A stretch of 64,000 nt of DNA. Source: Rotaria macrura (lineage: Eukaryota > Rotifera > Eurotatoria > Philodinida > Philodinidae). The position numbers were made by a program, and so were the translations under genes. Below are positions 41,598-55,600 of the stretch, one piece after another. How positions within the stretch are numbered: position 1 is the stretch's first letter; each line of letters begins with the position of its first letter. The stretch covers positions 1 to 64,000 of the forward strand of contig OENT01000326.1 of the NCBI GenBank assembly GCA_900239685.1, read 5' to 3'. Below the pieces are notes generated by a model. The model searched no databases. It was not told where the DNA came from and saw nothing but the letters and a program-made list of their open reading frames with translations.

Positions 41598-43634
41598 AGT
41601 TGTACTGCTGTTGATATTTACTTTCGATGGGCAAATATAAACGTGTCGAGTATGTGGAAACCATCGATTGCTTCACTATTTATTTCAATCGAAATATATT
41701 GACTTTCGTTTAGAATTACAGCGCACAGGTGGCTAAGACAAGAAAAGCTTTTTATTGTCGAGGACTTGATTCACATGAAAATTATTTTACTTTTCAAACT
41801 GATTTCCATTATTAAGATCCTATTTCAATGTTAATCCTCATTTTGTTTTCTACATATTCATACTTGTAATCATCGAAAAATAAAGCAGCACACTAGAAAA
41901 TCTTATCACACGGCATCACATATTCATCAGTCCAATCAATCTCTATTGTTCTTACAATCGATCCAGGAGTCAATCATATATTGTTGTATCTACTTCATTT
42001 TCGAAATGTGATATATTCACTTAATAATGAAATAATCAAAAGAAAAAACAATTCCAGTGTAGGTCATTAAACGAAATGTTAATGAAGATAAATGTCAATC
42101 AAATCAACTACTTCTGCATATTGATTAGTTTGTATAGAAATCATTGTTAAACATCATACTGTCTTTTATATATGACTTTCAAGGAAAATTTCAACTCATT
42201 AAGAATAAGTAGCATACGCCATTAATGTGACAAATTATGATTATTATTTGCATTATTTGATTTAAAGATTATATTGTTTTTACAAAAGCCATCGTACGAA
42301 AAGATGAGTTAACGAAAAATAAAGCTATTGAAAAGCAAAATTAATTTCAAAAAATAGAAATAGTCGAGCCAATTCTCCAAAATGTACTTCATATTCGATG
42401 AAAAATTCAAGTCTGTTTCAAAGAATTTTAGCCTTGCTGTACATTGTGACAGCGAATTTTTTCATAGAGTATTTTAGTTAAAACGGGGTCTAATTATAGT
42501 ATTTTATACGATCAAGTCATGTTCATTTTGCATAATCGATTAACATTTATTTCGAATAGCAACTCTGACTAAGAAGATATTTGCATTTCATTGAATCTAA
42601 GTCATTTGCTATGATTTAGAAGAATAATGAGCCAAAATGAATTCCATTCAATCCAGTTAAGTTCGTTACATGATCTTCCATATAACTAGATATTCATGTA
42701 GAGCCGATTTTAAATGTTTGGGTCTACTGAGTCGAAAAATTATAATAGTGTTTTTTTTTATGAATGAATGAATTTCATGCTCGTATTGTAAAATTTTCGA
42801 TGATCTTTTGTTATTGATATCTTATACTAGTATTGTCAACGGAGAAAATCTCATATAAATACATTTTTAATTGTACAAATATAGATTTCTGGATTCAGTA
42901 TATTTTAATTTCAGAATCACCAGTGAAATTCAAAATTACTCGATTGCAGAAAGCGAACAGATATTTTAATCTTTGGGCCAATCCAACTGTGTAAGCAAAT
43001 GTTTTTCAATGCATTCGAAATGGACTTTCTCTGATATCATGCATTTCTCTATACGTTAAATACACATTATTCAAAATAACATTATCATACGATTTTTACA
43101 CGTATTCTCTTCGTTGATAGTACTTGCATGTTACATGTACTAGAAACTTCCAATGAAATTTTCAATCATTCGAAAATTAGATAAACATGTAACGTTTCAA
43201 TTTTGAGAACGTTTTCAATTGATGTCATTATTGCTCGGTGCATTGAATCAACTAAATTCCAATCATTTTTCATCGGCATTTTTTTATTATCTCTTCTTGT
43301 TTTTCACAAACGTAAAAATAGAGAGAAAAGCAGAACTCTTGTTATTTGCTGTTTTAAGAAGATCGATTTCATGCATCGTGAAAAAATAGATGTAAAACAA
43401 AAACAAAAAGAAACGAGGTGGGGAAATATGTGTAAGATATTTAACAATCGATTGAAAAAGAAAATCGCTTTATATTTATATAACAAACAATACACACATA
43501 TCGTTCGTGAGCAGATAAGAGACAAAGAAAAAAAGACAAGAGAACATTTTCGTGCTTCTTCATTGTTGGTTCGAAGAAGGCGATAAATGAAATATAAATA
43601 ATCTATGGCACATAACATAAGATGAAAAAATGAA
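41598..43634. other. intergenic between DNase I start and supervillin end
   Basis: Should contain the DNase I promoter on the left and the supervillin 3' UTR on the right (minus-strand AATAAA at 43283-43288). An isolated open exon-like stretch at about 42926-43006 (+) follows TTTCAG and ends in a stop, but no partner exons were found. The 127-codon frame at 43203-43586 (+) looks like chance reading of A-rich 3' UTR. Confidence 0.45.
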
Positions 43635-46600
43635 TTAGAAAAATCCAAGTGGTTTTTTAATATTGGTTTGTTTCCAATAGGGTAAAGCATAAAATTCATC
43701 TTTTGTCATTCGAAATTCTCTCTGTAATGACAAGAATAAAGGCATGTTTCTTTTATTTTTTTTTGAAATTTTCTCATTGACAACTCTTACTTGAAAGTCT
43801 CCATCGGAAAGATATGATTCAATCTTAGATGGATCAACACCTAAAACGAAGAATTCAATTTCAAAATCGAAAAAATTTAATTCCCATTCAGACCTTCTGG
43901 TAATGGATGAGCGCGAAGCTCTTCAATCGTATACTGCTCACGACATAATTGATCGAGTACATCAATGACTGAATCTTTTTGATATAATTTTTTGCCTTCC
44001 TAAAATCATATTCATCATTAATTAAATTAAACGAATAACAAAGTTTGTTGCTTATGGCAGCATAAAAATATGATTCGATGTAAGTTTAGTAATTTCTCAA
44101 TCGAAGCATTATTCTAATTTGTAGATCTTATTATTCAAGAGCAAAGATTCAACCTCATCAAAGTTGGAGGTTCTATGTCGGTTCATTGATCTATCCAACT
44201 TTCACAAAAGTTTCTATTGATTTCTCCTACTCAAAGTTTGAATTTTCACATATCATTGTCGAAAATTTCTTCTTCTGATATTTGTTTGTCTCGATAGTCT
44301 CTGTTGATCGAATAAAACCGCAAGTCTTTTTAATATTCTAATTAAAAATTTTTTAAAAAAGTAGCATCATAGCAAATTAGATATGTAATCTAGGTTAGTT
44401 TAATGACTAACCAACTGATTTTGTTGTCGAGCTTTCACATTTACAGTCCATTTAGGAAATAAATTAATAAAATCAATTGGTTCTAAACCAGCATATACAA
44501 TGGAACATGGTATATCAACAATTGATGAACCCATTTTTGCTAAATAGAAGTAGAAGAACATAAATGTTGTTTTCTATGAACATCAAGAAAAATCATATGT
44601 TGTTCTATTTTACTCGTGTAATAATCAACAGCTGTACGCAAAGCACAACGACGTTCAGTTGTAAATCGTATATCTCTTGGCCCATGTGCTAATAGATTGG
44701 CATTGATAAGTTGTAAACCAAGTTCATCGTCAGATTGATCATGCCATCCTTGCCAAATGTATAATTCAGTGCAAGCATCAATTAAACATAAAGCTGGTTG
44801 ATGTAGTTCATATAAATCCGATTGTTTAAATGGAAAGGGTGATATATGATCAGGAGAACGAAGGGGATAAAGAAGTTCTTGAGCAACAAACGGACCGTGT
44901 AGACTTGACAAATGAAAGATACGCATTGTTGACGAAGGTTTCGGATTTGATCGCACTAGAACAAAAGAAACATTATTGAAAATAGACAATACTTTAATAG
45001 ATGTGTATATCACTAAAAAGAAAAGGATGATCATTAACATTACTAGGAAAAACACAAAAAAAAAACAATTTTGAAAGTCAACTCTTTCCTGTCAAGTTAT
45101 GATTAATCTTGACCAATGTAGCACATGGATACCACATTAGACCTTCTACGCATTCCTGTTTTTTGTTATATACTCCTAAATGTAGCAAGAGATTGTATTC
45201 AAGGAATTATGTACTTTCTCATCTTTTACAAAAAGAAAAATCAATGCACTCCGAGTCTTGTAAGCATTTTCTGACCTTGATAGTATTTAACAAAAAAGAT
45301 AGAAAACATTAGAAAGAATAGAAAAGCCAATGCAATGTCTGATTCGTTTTTGGATAGCCATTCTCATTGGACCAGATCGTAGAACAATGTTGGTAATGTT
45401 CATATCTTCATGTTCTAATTGATACTACTATGTCTGTCCTAGAAATACTCTTTCTTTTAATGTCTATCCTATGTGGCTTTGAAGTTTTACGCATATTATT
45501 GTTATCGTAAAGATATGGCTTCGTCAAACTTGATCAATATCACTGGTTTACATTTTTTTGTTCGAGTTATTTTGACTAATTGACGCAATAAATTCTTATT
45601 CGTTTTCACGTTCATTTTTTCTGCAGTTGTCACAGAGAAGATATTCATTCATGAATAATAGCGGCAAACACGTATTAGAGTTGGATTCTATCAGAAAAAA
45701 ATTATCTCGTACAAAGTACATATCTGAATCTCGAAGATCTCGATTAACGACCGATCTTCAATGCACGAATATTATGATGTGACAGGTCTCAAGGATGCTT
45801 TAGTGTTTCATACTATTTCATAGAACTAGTAGAATTTATTGAAGTTAAATCATGATGTGCATGATGTCTTTCGAATTTTTTTTAGTCGCATCAGCTTGTT
45901 TACAAAAAAATGTTTGATGAAATCTAATCTACTAGTTTTTCAATGTCGCCATTATCTAGAGAACATTTGTTCGAATTGCAAAAAGCATAGCCGTTTATCG
46001 GTGTGGATTTAATTTAGTTTAGTCTACAGTCTCTCTTTGTTATCCGAATGAATACCATTACTGATAGATACATTTTGTCAACAAGTGTCTAAGAGGAGGA
46101 GAGCATCTGTTCTAGACTCGTGTTAATTTTGTAAAACTATGTAATTGTTCATGAATTAATCATACCATTCAATAACGAATAATATTTTCGCTCATGATTT
46201 CGTTCATGAATTCCATCCCAAAACAATTCTATTTCATCACCTTCTTCCATTTCAAAGAATTCAATATCTTCACTGTCACCATCGAAATTAAATTCTTCGG
46301 GGCATCTAAAAACATAAACATCATGAAAACACGGCATATCTTCGACATATTGAATGTCACGAACCGTTCGCGTAGTTTCATCGCTGATTTACTAGCTAAG
46401 ATTTGTTGTTCATCAGTTGTTCCGTAGCCATGCCAAACTAACATTAAGTTTTCAACGTTATTTGTTAATAAGAACGATGTTCTACTACGTAGATTAGTAC
46501 TATTAACGTTTAATTCCCACCAATGTGTTTCGCCATCGATTTCTCCAAGAAAAACGTATAGACGCCAATGGGATTTCTTTTGTTTCAATTGGTTACGTTT

Positions 46601-49600
46601 ACCCATATGAATGGTTAATGTACCATCAAATAATTGTAAAAATGCTGCTTCTTCATGTTCTTGAATAACATGAATCTAAGTCCATGAAAATCATTCAAAC
46701 AAAAAAGATTATTCATTGATGAACAACTTACATGAGGTCCTTTTTCTTCGTCGAAAAGTATTGTCATTAATGCTGAGAGACCTTTTTCATTTGGACTTGC
46801 ATTAACACCTTGCCATATCCAATAAGCAATACGATCACGACCGATGTCAGTCTTTCGTTCGAAACTTTTATTATTACCGATTGGAACTAATTTGTATTTC
46901 CAACGAATAATATAAACATCATCAGAATAGAATTGTCCATAACTTGATTTTGGTAATTCATGTCGTTCATTGTCACCGACATGCCAAACATTTAATGAAA
47001 TCATCTGAACATGATGTCCGCACATTTCCGTAGCATTGTACCTTGAACGATGAATATTTCAAATAACATTTAACAATAAATTATAGAAAAAGAAAACAAA
47101 ATACAAACCAATATTTTCCTCGACCTAGATTGGCTTGTTCAAGAATCATATTTACTGGATTATCTTGTTTAACAATCATTGTAAATACATCGGCTGGTTT
47201 AAGTGTTTCAACAATAGATGGTGGCTAAAATTCAACGAATAGATTCATTGATCATATATTACAAACAATAAAAAGTCCAGTTAAATACATACGCGTTGTG
47301 TGGGTGTCAGTTTACTGATATTGTTTCCTGTGTCGAAAGTCGATTTAATTTCTTGAAAATCGTTTGGCCAATCATAAAATTTTCCTTTAAACAACAAAGT
47401 TTCAACGTTTTGATTTTGTTTTCCAAATATACACCATGCTGGGCGTTTAGCGCCGGATTGATTAACTTGTTCATTTTTATCTAAATATAAGCAAGAGATA
47501 TTTGTGAAAATATTCGTTCTAACATTAATATTCAGGAAACCCTCTAGAAAAATCATTATGCGATTGCACTTCCTTATGGCTATTCTCAGGATTCCACCAC
47601 CCAAGACAAATTCTAAACAATGCAACAGAGTTTGATGCCAAAACTAGACGTTACTCTCAGGGAACCTCAATATCGTCAAAAGAATTTTCTTTTGTCTCTT
47701 ATTTTAAGACTTTTGATAATCTCCTCATTTTCTATCAAGTTTTATTTTTGTTTTATTTCCATGTTGACCTAAATACTAATTTACAGTCTATGAATTCTAT
47801 CTCTATTTTGGCGTTCATACTGGGATTATTCGTAGCTTGTCATGCAGATTTGATAGTTTTATTGTTCGAAACAAAACAGTCTTTTAAGTTTAATAACTGT
47901 ATAGTATGCATATTCAATTTCAAAGATCTACAACATATTAACATATCATAAGAACATATTGAGCTAGAACATATCGATGCGTATACATAAAAAGAAGATG
48001 ACTCGTACTCATTTTATCGAATTTTCTTTCATTTGACTTTTGAAATTTTCAGAGAAAGGTACGTATGAGTGTGATTGGCACGAAGTTAACTCGATAGCAT
48101 TCTCAACATATTCGAACTTCGAAACAAAAGTATCATAATGGCGTCTAGGAAATACAAAGCGAAGTTGTTCACTTTATTTCTAATATCCTATTGTATATAC
48201 TGGGATTTGATACAAAGCTAACTACTCTATAAATGTATACGAAACCATCGGTTTTCACTTACCGATAGAATGAAACTTTAAAACTTTACCCTCCCGAAGG
48301 CGTTTTTAAAAGAGTCAGTGATACAATAACTATTGAAACAGACTTTTAATTTTCCTAATATCACAACACAATGAACAGATCGATCAAACAAGTTTGCTTT
48401 GGTAAACAGTATCATTACACTGATCAATGAAGAAAGATGACGGTGAATCAACTTGAAAACTTCTTCGTTTTTCTTCTATTCTGATGATGTTAATAAACAC
48501 GACAATGTAAAGATATAAAAATATGTCATTAATGAGCACATGTAATTCAGATAGGCATTTCTCAAAAACACCTATTTTATTTCTAAGTAATTCTTTTGGT
48601 GTTCATTTAATGTCTCACCACTTCTTATATACTATCAGGTTATTGGAAATTTTTCATAAAGCACTTCATTTCATAGTAAATATTTTCATTGATATATATA
48701 CCATACAACATGTTTCAGAGAAACATTTTATCTGTTAGATAAAAAGAAATTTCTGAATTGTTTTACAGGCAGAACACAATGAACGAATGCAATCCTTTCC
48801 ATGAATCGATAGTGTATTAAGTTCTCTACTATTACTATAAACATAGCAGTGAATCGATTGCTTTGACTTTAAAAAAATATCATTGATTATGGCAGTGTCA
48901 ACACCAGTGTGGACGTTCAGAGGTAAAGGGTTAATGGTAAATTGTTTAAAATAGTCTATCTTAATTTAACATAACCGTATATGACAGTCAAAAACAAGGC
49001 AAAGTTACTCTGTCGATAGAAATTGGCTATTTAAATTTAAACATTTAGAAAGAATTATTTTCGTCGAGCGAAGTCGAAAAGACTCGTCGTTCTGTCACAA
49101 GTACTCCAAATCAAATAATTGTAAAAACTATCGTAGTCAATTCTACATAATCCTATCATCTCATCGTGCTTATCAATAGGGTGAAGTCTGTTGTAACAAC
49201 TAGATATTTAACAATAAATAATCAATCATGAAAAACTTCTCTTTTCACAACAGAGGGATGAGCATTGGTATGCTTTGCGGTAAATTTTCTATTTAAAACA
49301 TCTATATTTTTCCTAAATATTTACCAACAAGTGGATCAAATGGATTAATAATACATTCACTGTAGTCATATAAATCATTCCACAATTGTTGAGCTAATTG
49401 TAAACCCATGTTTCGTTTCGTTCTATCTGCATATTTACCATTCCAAACGTATAATTCTGAACCAAAATCAAAAACGAATACTTCATTGGAATCAAGAATT
49501 TTAATTGATAATGCACGAAAACATAAATCATCTAATGGCATAAGTAAATCATTTTCAACACGATAAACACGATTTATTTCCGTTATATTTGTTTCGTAGG

Positions 49601-52600
49601 ATTCATCATCAGTTACATCATCTACTGATTTATGGTTATCTAGTTCACCTTGTAAAATATCACGGAATTCTGCATGACTATCATTTTCCGTGTCATCTTT
49701 AGCTTGATCCAAAATAAAATATTTTGCTTCATTACGTAAACCAAAATCACGATGTTGTTTTAAATATTCGATCAAGTCAGTTGTCTTAGCCTTTTCTGCT
49801 CCATTAGCATAACGACCAAACCAGGCAAAAACTTTTAATGGTGTTATTAACAAATAACAATCACCTTCATCGATTGAATCATATGTTGGATTCACAAGAT
49901 GTAATGAACATTGACGACGTCCTTTTATTAAAATAAGCATTAGTTCTTTGTATGGTTCATAACCAAATTTGGCAACAGGCAACTGATCAATTCTACGTAA
50001 GTTTACTTCAGCAAAATTTTCTACTGTCGTTAGAGCCGCCAATGCTTCTTGAGCAAGACCAGCAGTTTCAGCAACTAAAATACACATACACACATAGTAT
50101 CCATTTATCGTACATAGAATTGGCAAATGATAATAAGAAATGCATGAACGTTTGGTAATTTAAATTTTAATCGTCCTTGTGTTAAAGAAATTTAACAACA
50201 GTTCACTATTATACGACAGTATAGTAGACGTGCATTATTTTCATTCCAATGATATGATATTAAAACTTGTTGAAATTTCATTAGTATTTCAATATTCACT
50301 GATTCTATTTCGTAGTCGGGCTCAATTGAACAAATGATTGCTTGAAGTAAAGAAATATTTTCTTCTTTCACAGTAGTATGTTTCAATAAACTCTTCGTTA
50401 AAGTAAAACAACATAGAGGAACTCGGATACATTAGTAGTTCCTCTACTAAGCGACAATATCGGAATTCGAATATTTTCATAGACCTACGATAATGATCAC
50501 TTGTCGAATATGCTTAAGAAAATAGTTGTGTGTATAATACACTTTTATGTTTTCCGAATCTTCATATAAATGACTCAGAAAATAAAATATTTATATCTCT
50601 TCTCTCGAAAAAACAATCTCGTATTTATTAGAAAAATCTTAGTATAGATAATTAATTGCATGAAACAATAATCCCAAAGGAGTATTTCAACTAAAAAACC
50701 TTGTTCAACAACATATAGTTACACGGAGAATAATCAATATGAAATTTTCATGGTTAACTAGTCATATTTTATATTTTTTTTACAATTCAAGGCAAACTAG
50801 CATAAGTTATATCCATTGAAATAAGATACCCGTGATCTTGGTTAATATGTTTTTTTTCTTGTTTATATCAATCAGATTCACGGATAGCTTCAAATAGAAT
50901 TTTTATACAGTCGTTCTCTTCCCATCGATACAAAAATGGATGAGAAGTCATCATGAAACAAAATAGAGTGTTTTTAAAGCGTTGGTACACAGTTTGGATT
51001 ACGTCGACGCGAGTCTTGTTTATTGATTCCTATGTTCATTTCATTAGTTGCTTTTTTAGAAGGACACAAAATTGAAATCACGCTAATCTTTTCTTTTCTT
51101 CAATCACATTTAGGCTTCCGTTCTTGTAAATCACGATTAACCTTAACGGCGATAACTTAGTACAGAATTGAAATTCTAACCAAAATATTTCCTACTAATA
51201 TTCTAAATGATTATATATTAGTTCTAGCTTTCTAATTTTACAAATCCAAGCAAATAATAGTCAGTTAATCTAACCGGAAGGACTGTGATGCGAATAGATT
51301 TTCAATGTTGAATGTAGGAAACCACTTTCTTATTTGTATTGTTTCATGAAGGTTATAACGATCGGAAGAGGTGAAAATACTTTCTCACGCAAACCTGCAT
51401 GAGGCAATTAATGAATTCTTGTCTAAAGGGAGAAAGAAGTTTCTTTCTTCATACTTTGTGCTCGTTTTAATCGACGTAGTTCTTGTTCGGAAAGATCAGT
51501 ATGTACTTCTGTATATTCATTTTCAGTCGGTATTGTAGCTTGAATTTGTCGAAGAGGATTTTTCGCTCCCTGTTGTTGACGGCGAGGAGGTCGAGCACGA
51601 GACGCTTGTGGTTGTAATCTGATTAAATTAAAAACGAAATAATGGTACTTTCTGAGACATTCTATTTTACCTAACGGTAGTTTCAGCTATTCGGTTAAGA
51701 TCATCTGTATTCAATTGAACGATGGATTCAAGATTTACATTTTTACTTGTGTCAGTAAAAAAATCATCGAGATGATCATCTGGTTTTAATACAAGTACCG
51801 TATCTGATTTTAATACAGAAATCATAGGGCCATTGTTAATTTTTGGTAATGCTAAATAAATTTGAATAGACATTTACATCAGAAAACACTCAGTCAAGAA
51901 TTTTCTCTTACATATACCATTGGTTGGATTAGCTGGTAGCAATGTCTGATTAGTCTCCTTGATTTTAACAATCGATTCTAAAGAGAAAAGCAAAACGAAG
52001 ATAAATGGGGCATATGTTCAAATTCAAATGAAATTTTTTTATTGATTTACGTCTCTGTTCACTATGAACATTTTTTTCCATACATTGTCCCATAAGGCTG
52101 ACACTATACTTTCTCAGCTTTTTAGTAGTCTGTATGATGACGATGATGATGATGATGATGATGATACATGTATTTTGTCACATCTTCAAAAAAAAACTAA
52201 TCCACCTTCGTCTCTGACTTTGTCAACAAAAAAACTAGATACTTTATGTCATCTGCTTTCGTGAAAATAGGTTATATGTTACTGTCGATAAAGAGACTAC
52301 GTAATCAAACAACTATTCGATAGGAAAAAAAGAGAGAACGAGAGAGAACAACTTTTTTTCCTCTCTACTGTTATTATGTAAGACACAACATGCTACATTC
52401 GTGTTCAGTCAGGAAAAAATAAAAGATAGATAATGGTACTAATGTTTATCTAATTATTCTTGACTGACACTATATCAGCGATCTGTCGATGAGTTAATTT
52501 AAGTGCTAGAACAGACAATACGATTACACAAGTGTAAAACTAGTAAATAAATTGTTATGAAAAGCCATAATGTAATGATGTAATAATTAAAGTAATGCAT

Positions 52601-55600
52601 TAGAATATCATGCCTACCAGTTTTAAGTCGAACAACATCAACAGTTTTGGCACGCTGTTCTTGATCGGAATCAAGTTTTCTTGCATTATACTTCAATGTT
52701 GGAGTTTTACGTGTACTTGTTACAGTCTGCTTTTGTTCGTCTGTTGACGTTGAAAGTTTATCTGATGAATAGTCCGATGACGATTTATTGTTTTTGCTCC
52801 AATCTATTTCACCGAATAATCTTAATTGTTCAAGCCTTCAATAGAATACATCAAAATGTCATAGTTGGCATTGATTGAATAAAAGTTTACATACCTTATG
52901 CTCACCGGTATCATATTTTCTGATTCTTCCGGATTCGACATAATTCCATCCTCTACTTAATGAAAAAAAAACATTTTTTAGAAAATAGTTGACAATGTCT
53001 CTTCTCCCCGACAGAAAAAAGACAACACAACAATCAACACCATGCCAAATGTGCAGATATATGCAAGACACATTTACGTATGCGACATGAAAAATAAAAC
53101 TTGATTCACAACCAAGTTCCATGGTACACATACCCGGCAATGCTGATTCTAGTTGTTGTGGACTTGACGATGGTGTTAAATTAGCTGCTGCTTGAACTTC
53201 ATCGGCTGTTATTGGCTAGAAGAAATCGATTTTATATTTTAAGCAAATGTACCGACTAAGAAGCACTAAATTTTATGTAACTTTAAAAATCTGTCATAAA
53301 TATTCATAAAAGGTTTTTGAAAAAAACCAATACTGAGCAATGATATATAAAAGAATAAGGGCACTCTTTAAATCATCATACCAAAGATGATTTTCTTTCT
53401 ATAGAGAGACTATGTTGATTCTTCGCATCAAAATTACACGATTTGCTTTTGCTCTACGAACATCAGTAAGTCTATTTTTAATGAAAATCTACAATTTTAG
53501 ATTCAACATCAAGTATTACAGGTATTGCACATGTTTCGTATCAAAAATAAATCTACTACAAACCTATAACAGAAGATTCAAAATTTGAACACAGTGACTA
53601 TAAGTAATAGTGGAATGTTTGATTGTTTGCACTATAATGAACACATCTATACTTATATTAGACGCGAAAATTTAGGTTGTCGGTGAGTAATAATGAAGAC
53701 CACATGCTTATAAAATATCTATGATTGATATTCGTTTAGAAAAGAACTTTGTCGAGTTAGACTATGATGATTTAATGAGATTTAGATGGAAATGAAAGTG
53801 TCTTTGCTAGTACCCTAGAGCAGCTTTCTCCTAACAACGACTGTGAATGTTTCGAAGTACGAGAAAATAAAATGCTCATTTTCTTGAGCAAATATGTTCT
53901 GCTAGATTTCAGATGAGCAAGCTAATTTACACACATGGATTGTTTGATATTTTTTTTTGTTAATGTTGATGAAAATAACTTCCGCCGATCTGGACAAGAC
54001 GATTTTGTTTTTATTCAGACACTCCTTTCTACCTTCTTACACATATTTGTAAGTGTCAAACAACACAAGAAGACGAAGGAATGTCAAAGAACCTGTTTTT
54101 CATTCAATCATTATTTCAGTTGTTACAATATGCCTTTAGCAATGTGTGGAATATAACAAAGCAAAACAAATATAATTTGGAAATCATGATAAAGAAGACC
54201 ATCTGGTTTATCATAGCCTTTAAGAATAGACAATGGCTAAAGTAAACAGATTGATGCAATTACGATTACTAAAGAAACACGCCCATGAGAAATTTTTGTT
54301 GGTTCTATGATCGTTAATACTCTTTCAAGAATCATAAATCGTTTATCAATTATTCAACGTACTTGATATAATAAGGACAAGGATTTCATACAATTCAGAA
54401 GTAGAGCAGTCCTTTGCATTACAATAGATCCGTTAGTGAAGTAAACAGATGGAACATAAGATATTGTTTCATACACATCGTTATGGAAATTTTAATTCAT
54501 GATCAGAAATCGTCAACAATGGACATGTGAAATTTCTAGTATGGAGCTATGAATAATTAAGACCTAACTAGAGAACCTTCACATGTAGGTCTATGCAGAA
54601 TGTAATTCAATGACAAATTTTTTTTTGTTAATGGAAGCATTTCAATAAATGTTTATGGTTATTAGAAATACCAGCTAATAATTGACTTGCCAAGGTTAAG
54701 ATCTAATTAACAGAGATAAGTCAGACTATGAATTATGGTACACTATCATTAGTAAAACATAAAAAGCTATGACATGAAAAGAAATATTTTGAACCTATTT
54801 TCTATCCGTAGTAAGTCACTTAGCTTTTAAAAATAAATTATGTTGATGATGACAACTATAGTTTAGAATAATCAACATTCATATTTTAATCTATACATCA
54901 TGACTTCTTCTAGTAAAATACGATTATATATTAAAATTAAGAATTTAGTTTAAAATTATGACGATTCATTAGGATGCTAGAAATAACTTCGTCTGTGTTC
55001 TTTCGAATTATCATCTATTTAAATGACTTGATTTTGAGTACGTCACGAATTGGTGTGATGGCATCTGGATGGTCACAAAATCAAACTGTTCGGTGTCCTT
55101 TCTATTGATCTGTACAGAAAAACAGATACTTTGGCCTATACGCTATATGATGACATCAAAGTGTTTACTCTAAACGTTGTGTATAAAGATTAGGAGGTCT
55201 TTTATTCCGTAAATCAATATAGAACAAGACGGAGAACGTATCCTTGTACAAATCATACAGATGATTTGAAACATATGGCTTTCATCAGTTCATCAAGTCG
55301 TAACAAAAAAGAAAACTTTTACTTTGCTCAGTATCAGTTTCGAAAAAAAAACTTTCTTTCTTTTTTGTTTTTGATATTGCATGCTTATTGGAATATTCAT
55401 AGCAGTGATATATAATTGAGCATATGTTCATGACTACTGATCAATAAATTTTTCTACTTTAGAAAAAAACTAATGATTTTTACATTCCAATCAGTTGATA
55501 ATTGAAAGTAAAACCTTTCTTGTGATGTTCTCTATTTATAGAATACGAATTCTTTTTAATATTCTTAAAATTCCCGTATCACTAGACGTCTTCTTTTCGA

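Noticed and set aside
43203-43586. 127-codon plus-strand frame beyond the supervillin stop, and the antisense frame 43304-43699
   Set aside because: Lys/Arg/Ile-rich translation of A-rich sequence with no domain. It lies where the supervillin 3' UTR must be, and the antisense frame overlaps the headpiece exon in the wrong frame.
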